The notes below the pieces were generated by a model. The model was not told the origin of the DNA. It saw nothing but the letters and a program-made list of their open reading frames with translations, and did no database searches. Positions 61,601 through 64,000 of a stretch of DNA of 64,000 bases are shown one piece after another. The stretch is from NCBI RefSeq assembly GCF_032854445.1, contig NW_027018147.1, forward strand, positions 1-64,000, read 5' to 3'. This stretch comes from Liolophura sinensis (lineage: Eukaryota > Mollusca > Polyplacophora > Chitonida > Chitonidae). A program made the position numbers and the translations under genes. Numbering within the stretch: position 1 is the stretch's first letter; each line of letters begins with the position of its first letter.

Positions 61601-64000
61601 ACTTTTGCATTTTTGCCTGGTCTTTTTGTTAATTGAAATCGGATACACTGTACTATGCACAATCGCGACTGGTCGTTACTATATTCAACTTTTAACTATA
61701 CGTTATGTGCCCTTCGGTAGCCCAGAAGACGTCAAATCTTTGGGCTAAGCCCATTTAACTCATCCAGCGATTGTCTTACTTTTAAGTCCAAGACAATCTC
61801 AATGTCTTTATCTACGTGTATAAAAACCACACCATTCGTACATAAAAAACACAATGTACTAGATACAGTCTGCTGTAAAAAGTACAACTGATCACTGAAC
61901 CACATGTATAAGGTTCTAATAGATGCGGAATTGGGCCAGGCATCGGCAGCTGTTAAAAAATTGCATATTTCCTGGTTTCCATGGAGTAAGAGCCGTTGCT
62001 GGGCACGTGACTATGACATCAATGATCATTCAATTGTCGCTACAGCCAAAAGTATTGGTCGGAGAGCAACGCGGTTTGCACCATTCGATTTCTCGTGACA
62101 AAATACGTCGGATTAGCCTCTTACCAGCAGCATTGGAACAGTTTTTTTACTTTTGCATTTTTGCCTGGTCTTTTTGTTAATTTGAAATCGGATAGAATCT
62201 ACTATGTACAATCGCGACTGGTCATTACTATATTCAACTTTTGACTATAAGTTATGTGCCCTTCTGTAGCCCAGAAGACGTCAAATCTTTGGGCTAAGCC
62301 CATTTAACTCATCCAGCAATTGTCTTACTTTTAAGTCCAAGACAATCTCAATGTCTTTATTCTACGTGTAGAAAAACCACACCATTCGTACATAAAAAAC
62401 ACAATGTACTAGATACAGTCTGCTGTAAAAAGTACAACTGATCACTGAACCACATCAATAAGGTTCTAATAGATGCGGAATTGGGCCAGGCATCGGCAGC
62501 TGTAAAAAATTGCATATTTCCCTGGTTTCCATGGAGTAAGAGCCGTTGCTGGGCACGTGACTATGACATCAATGATCATTCAATTGTGGCTACAGCCAAA
62601 AGTATTGGTCGGAGAGCAACGCGGTTTGCACCATTCGGATTTCTCGTCACAAAATACGTCGGATTAGCCTCTTACCAGCAGCACTGGAACAGTTTTCCAC
62701 TTTTGCATTTTTGCCTGGTCTTTTTGTTAATTTAAATCGGATACATTCTACTATGTACAATCGCGACTGGTCATTACTATATTCAACTTTTGACTATAAG
62801 TTATGTGCCCTTCTGTAGCCCAGAAGACGTCAAATCTTTGGCTAAGCCCATTTAACTCATCCAGCAATTGTCTTACTTTTAAGTCCAAGACAATCTCAAT
62901 GTCTTTATCTACGTGTAGAAAACCACACCATTCGTACATAAAAAACACAATGTACTAGATACAGTCTGCTGTAAAAAGTACAACTGATCACTGAACCACA
63001 TCTATAAGGTTCTAATAGATGCGGAAATTGGGCCAGGCATCGGCAGCTGTTAAAAAATTGCATATTTCCCTGGTTTCCATGGAGTAAGAGCCGTTGCTGG
63101 GCACGTGACTATGACATCAATGATCATTCAATTGTGGCTACAGCCAAAAGTATTGGTCGGAGAGCAACGCGGTTTGCACCATTCGATGTCTCGTCACAAA
63201 ATACGTCGCATTAGCCTCTTAGCAGCAGCACTGGAACAGTTTTTCCACTTTTGCATTTTTGCCTGGTCTTTTTGTTAATTGAAATCGGATACACTGTACT
63301 ATGCACAATCGCGACTGGTCGTTACTATATTCAACTTTTAACTATACGTTATGTGCCCTTCGGTAGCCCAGAAGACGTCAAATCTTTGGGCTAAGCCCAT
63401 TTAACTCATCCAGCAATTGTCTTACTTTTGAGTCCAAGACAATCTCAATGTCTTTATCTACGTGTAGAAAAACCACCCATTCGTACATAAAAAACACAAT
63501 GTACTAGATACAGTCTGCTGTAAAAAGTACAACTGATCACTGAACCACATCAATAAGGTTCTAATAGATGCGGAATTGGGCCAGGCATCGGCAGCTGTTA
63601 AAAAATTGCATATTTCCCTGGTTTCCATGGAGTAAGAGCCGTTGCTGGGCACGTGACTATGACATCAATGATCATTCAATTGTCGCTACAGCCAAAAGTA
63701 TTGGTCGGAGAGCAACGCGGTTTCCACCATTCGATTTCTCGTCACAAAATACGTCGGATTAGCCTCTTACCAGCAGCACTGGAACAGTTTTTCCACTTTT
63801 GCATTTTTGCCTGGTCTTTTTGTAATTTAAATCGGATACATTCTACTATGTACAATCGCGACTGGTCATTACTATATTCAACTTTTGACTATAAGTTATG
63901 TGCCCTTCTGTAGCCCAGAAGACGTCAAATCTTTGGGCTAAGCCATTTAACTCACCCAGCAATTGTCTTACTTCTAAGTCCAAGACAATCTCAATGTCTT

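Larger units (their letters stand above)
1..64000. repeat. Satellite DNA array, monomer about 550 bp
   Basis: One tandem repeat fills the window, all monomers in the same orientation. Spacing between successive ATGCGG landmarks is nearly always 547-552 bp (mode 549-550). Exceptions are 578 and 580 bp (33-bp internal duplication), 524-525 bp (internal deletion), 533-536 bp (small deletions), 238 bp (truncated monomer) and 925-929 bp (SINE insertions). I count 115 landmarks plus partial monomers at both ends. Each monomer has a conserved core (for example GGTCGGAGAGCAACGCGG and CTACGTGTAG), a T-rich tract, two A-tracts and a GGGCTAAGCCC palindrome. No long conserved reading frame runs through it. 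Function is not known from the sequence; large arrays of this kind are usually heterochromatic. The satellite family is not one I can name. Confidence 0.97.
49623..64000. repeat. Right domain: class N satellite subfamily with interspersed older-type monomers
   Basis: Monomer starts: 49623, 50173, 50723, 51272, 51822, 52372, 52921, 53470, 54005, 54243, 54792, 55342, 55878, 56427, 56976, 57525, 58075, 58625, 59175, 59725, 60274, 60824, 61373, 61923, 62473, 63019, 63568. Class N monomers have CTTTTAACTATACGTTATG (here 49938 onward) and, just downstream, CTTACTTTTAAGTCC; I did not see the first marker left of 49.6 kb. N copies start at 49623, 50723, 51272, 51822, 52372, 52921, 54792, 56427 (with TTTCAACTATACG), 57525, 58075, 58625, 59175, 59725, 60274, 61373 and 63019. 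The rest keep CTTTTGACTATAAG or derivatives. Class B heads are absent. Confidence 0.88.

Noticed and set aside
1-64000. CRISPR array
   Set aside because: The period is about 550 bp and the whole unit is repeated. There are no short repeats separated by unique spacers.
1-64000. Multigene array such as 5S rRNA, snRNA or histone genes
   Set aside because: The spacing would suit a small gene cluster, but I see no 5S internal control region, no snRNA-like core and no histone-like protein in any frame.

Overview
The window is almost entirely one head-to-tail satellite DNA array. A monomer of about 549-550 bp, AT-rich by eye, repeats from the first base to the last. Using the ATGCGG landmark that occurs once per monomer, I located 115 monomer starts between 149 and 63568, with a partial monomer at each end. 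I see no protein-coding gene, rRNA, tRNA gene, CRISPR array or bacterial feature. The many short open frames recur at the same place in successive monomers, overlap each other in several frames and on both strands, and open or close through single substitutions, so I read them as by-products of the repeat.

The only other sequence is three near-identical copies of a tRNA-derived SINE on the minus strand (16967-17332, 22843-23204, 32562-32925). All three sit at the same position in a monomer and carry the same 14-bp target-site duplication. This means one insertion event, later copied along with the satellite. The SINE has a box A/box B head at its right end, a central perfect hairpin, a 3' segment with an ACGTCGT/ACGACG-type inverted repeat, and a short (CACT)n tail. 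From memory, the 3' segment resembles a motif common in mollusc SINEs, so the likely source is a marine mollusc (gastropod or bivalve). That is recognition from memory, not a search result.

Layout: from 1 to about 49.6 kb the array mixes monomer classes (called A, B, C and D here by their diagnostic head sequence), arranged in shifting higher-order patterns. These include a clear A-B dimer of 1,099 bp at 24.6-30.6 kb, the SINE-bearing units, and an 8.2-kb, 15-monomer displacement that repeats a distinctive group of monomers at 39.3 and 47.5 kb. From about 49.6 kb to the end a different subfamily (class N, with TTTAACTATACG and ACTTTTAAGTCC) dominates, interspersed with older-looking monomers, several of them deleted. 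Two stretches (about 40.5-49.8 kb and 59.9-64 kb) are rich in single-base indels, which may be uncorrected assembly error.

A large homogeneous satellite with higher-order structure fits heterochromatin (centromeric, pericentromeric, subtelomeric or interstitial), but nothing in the window says which.
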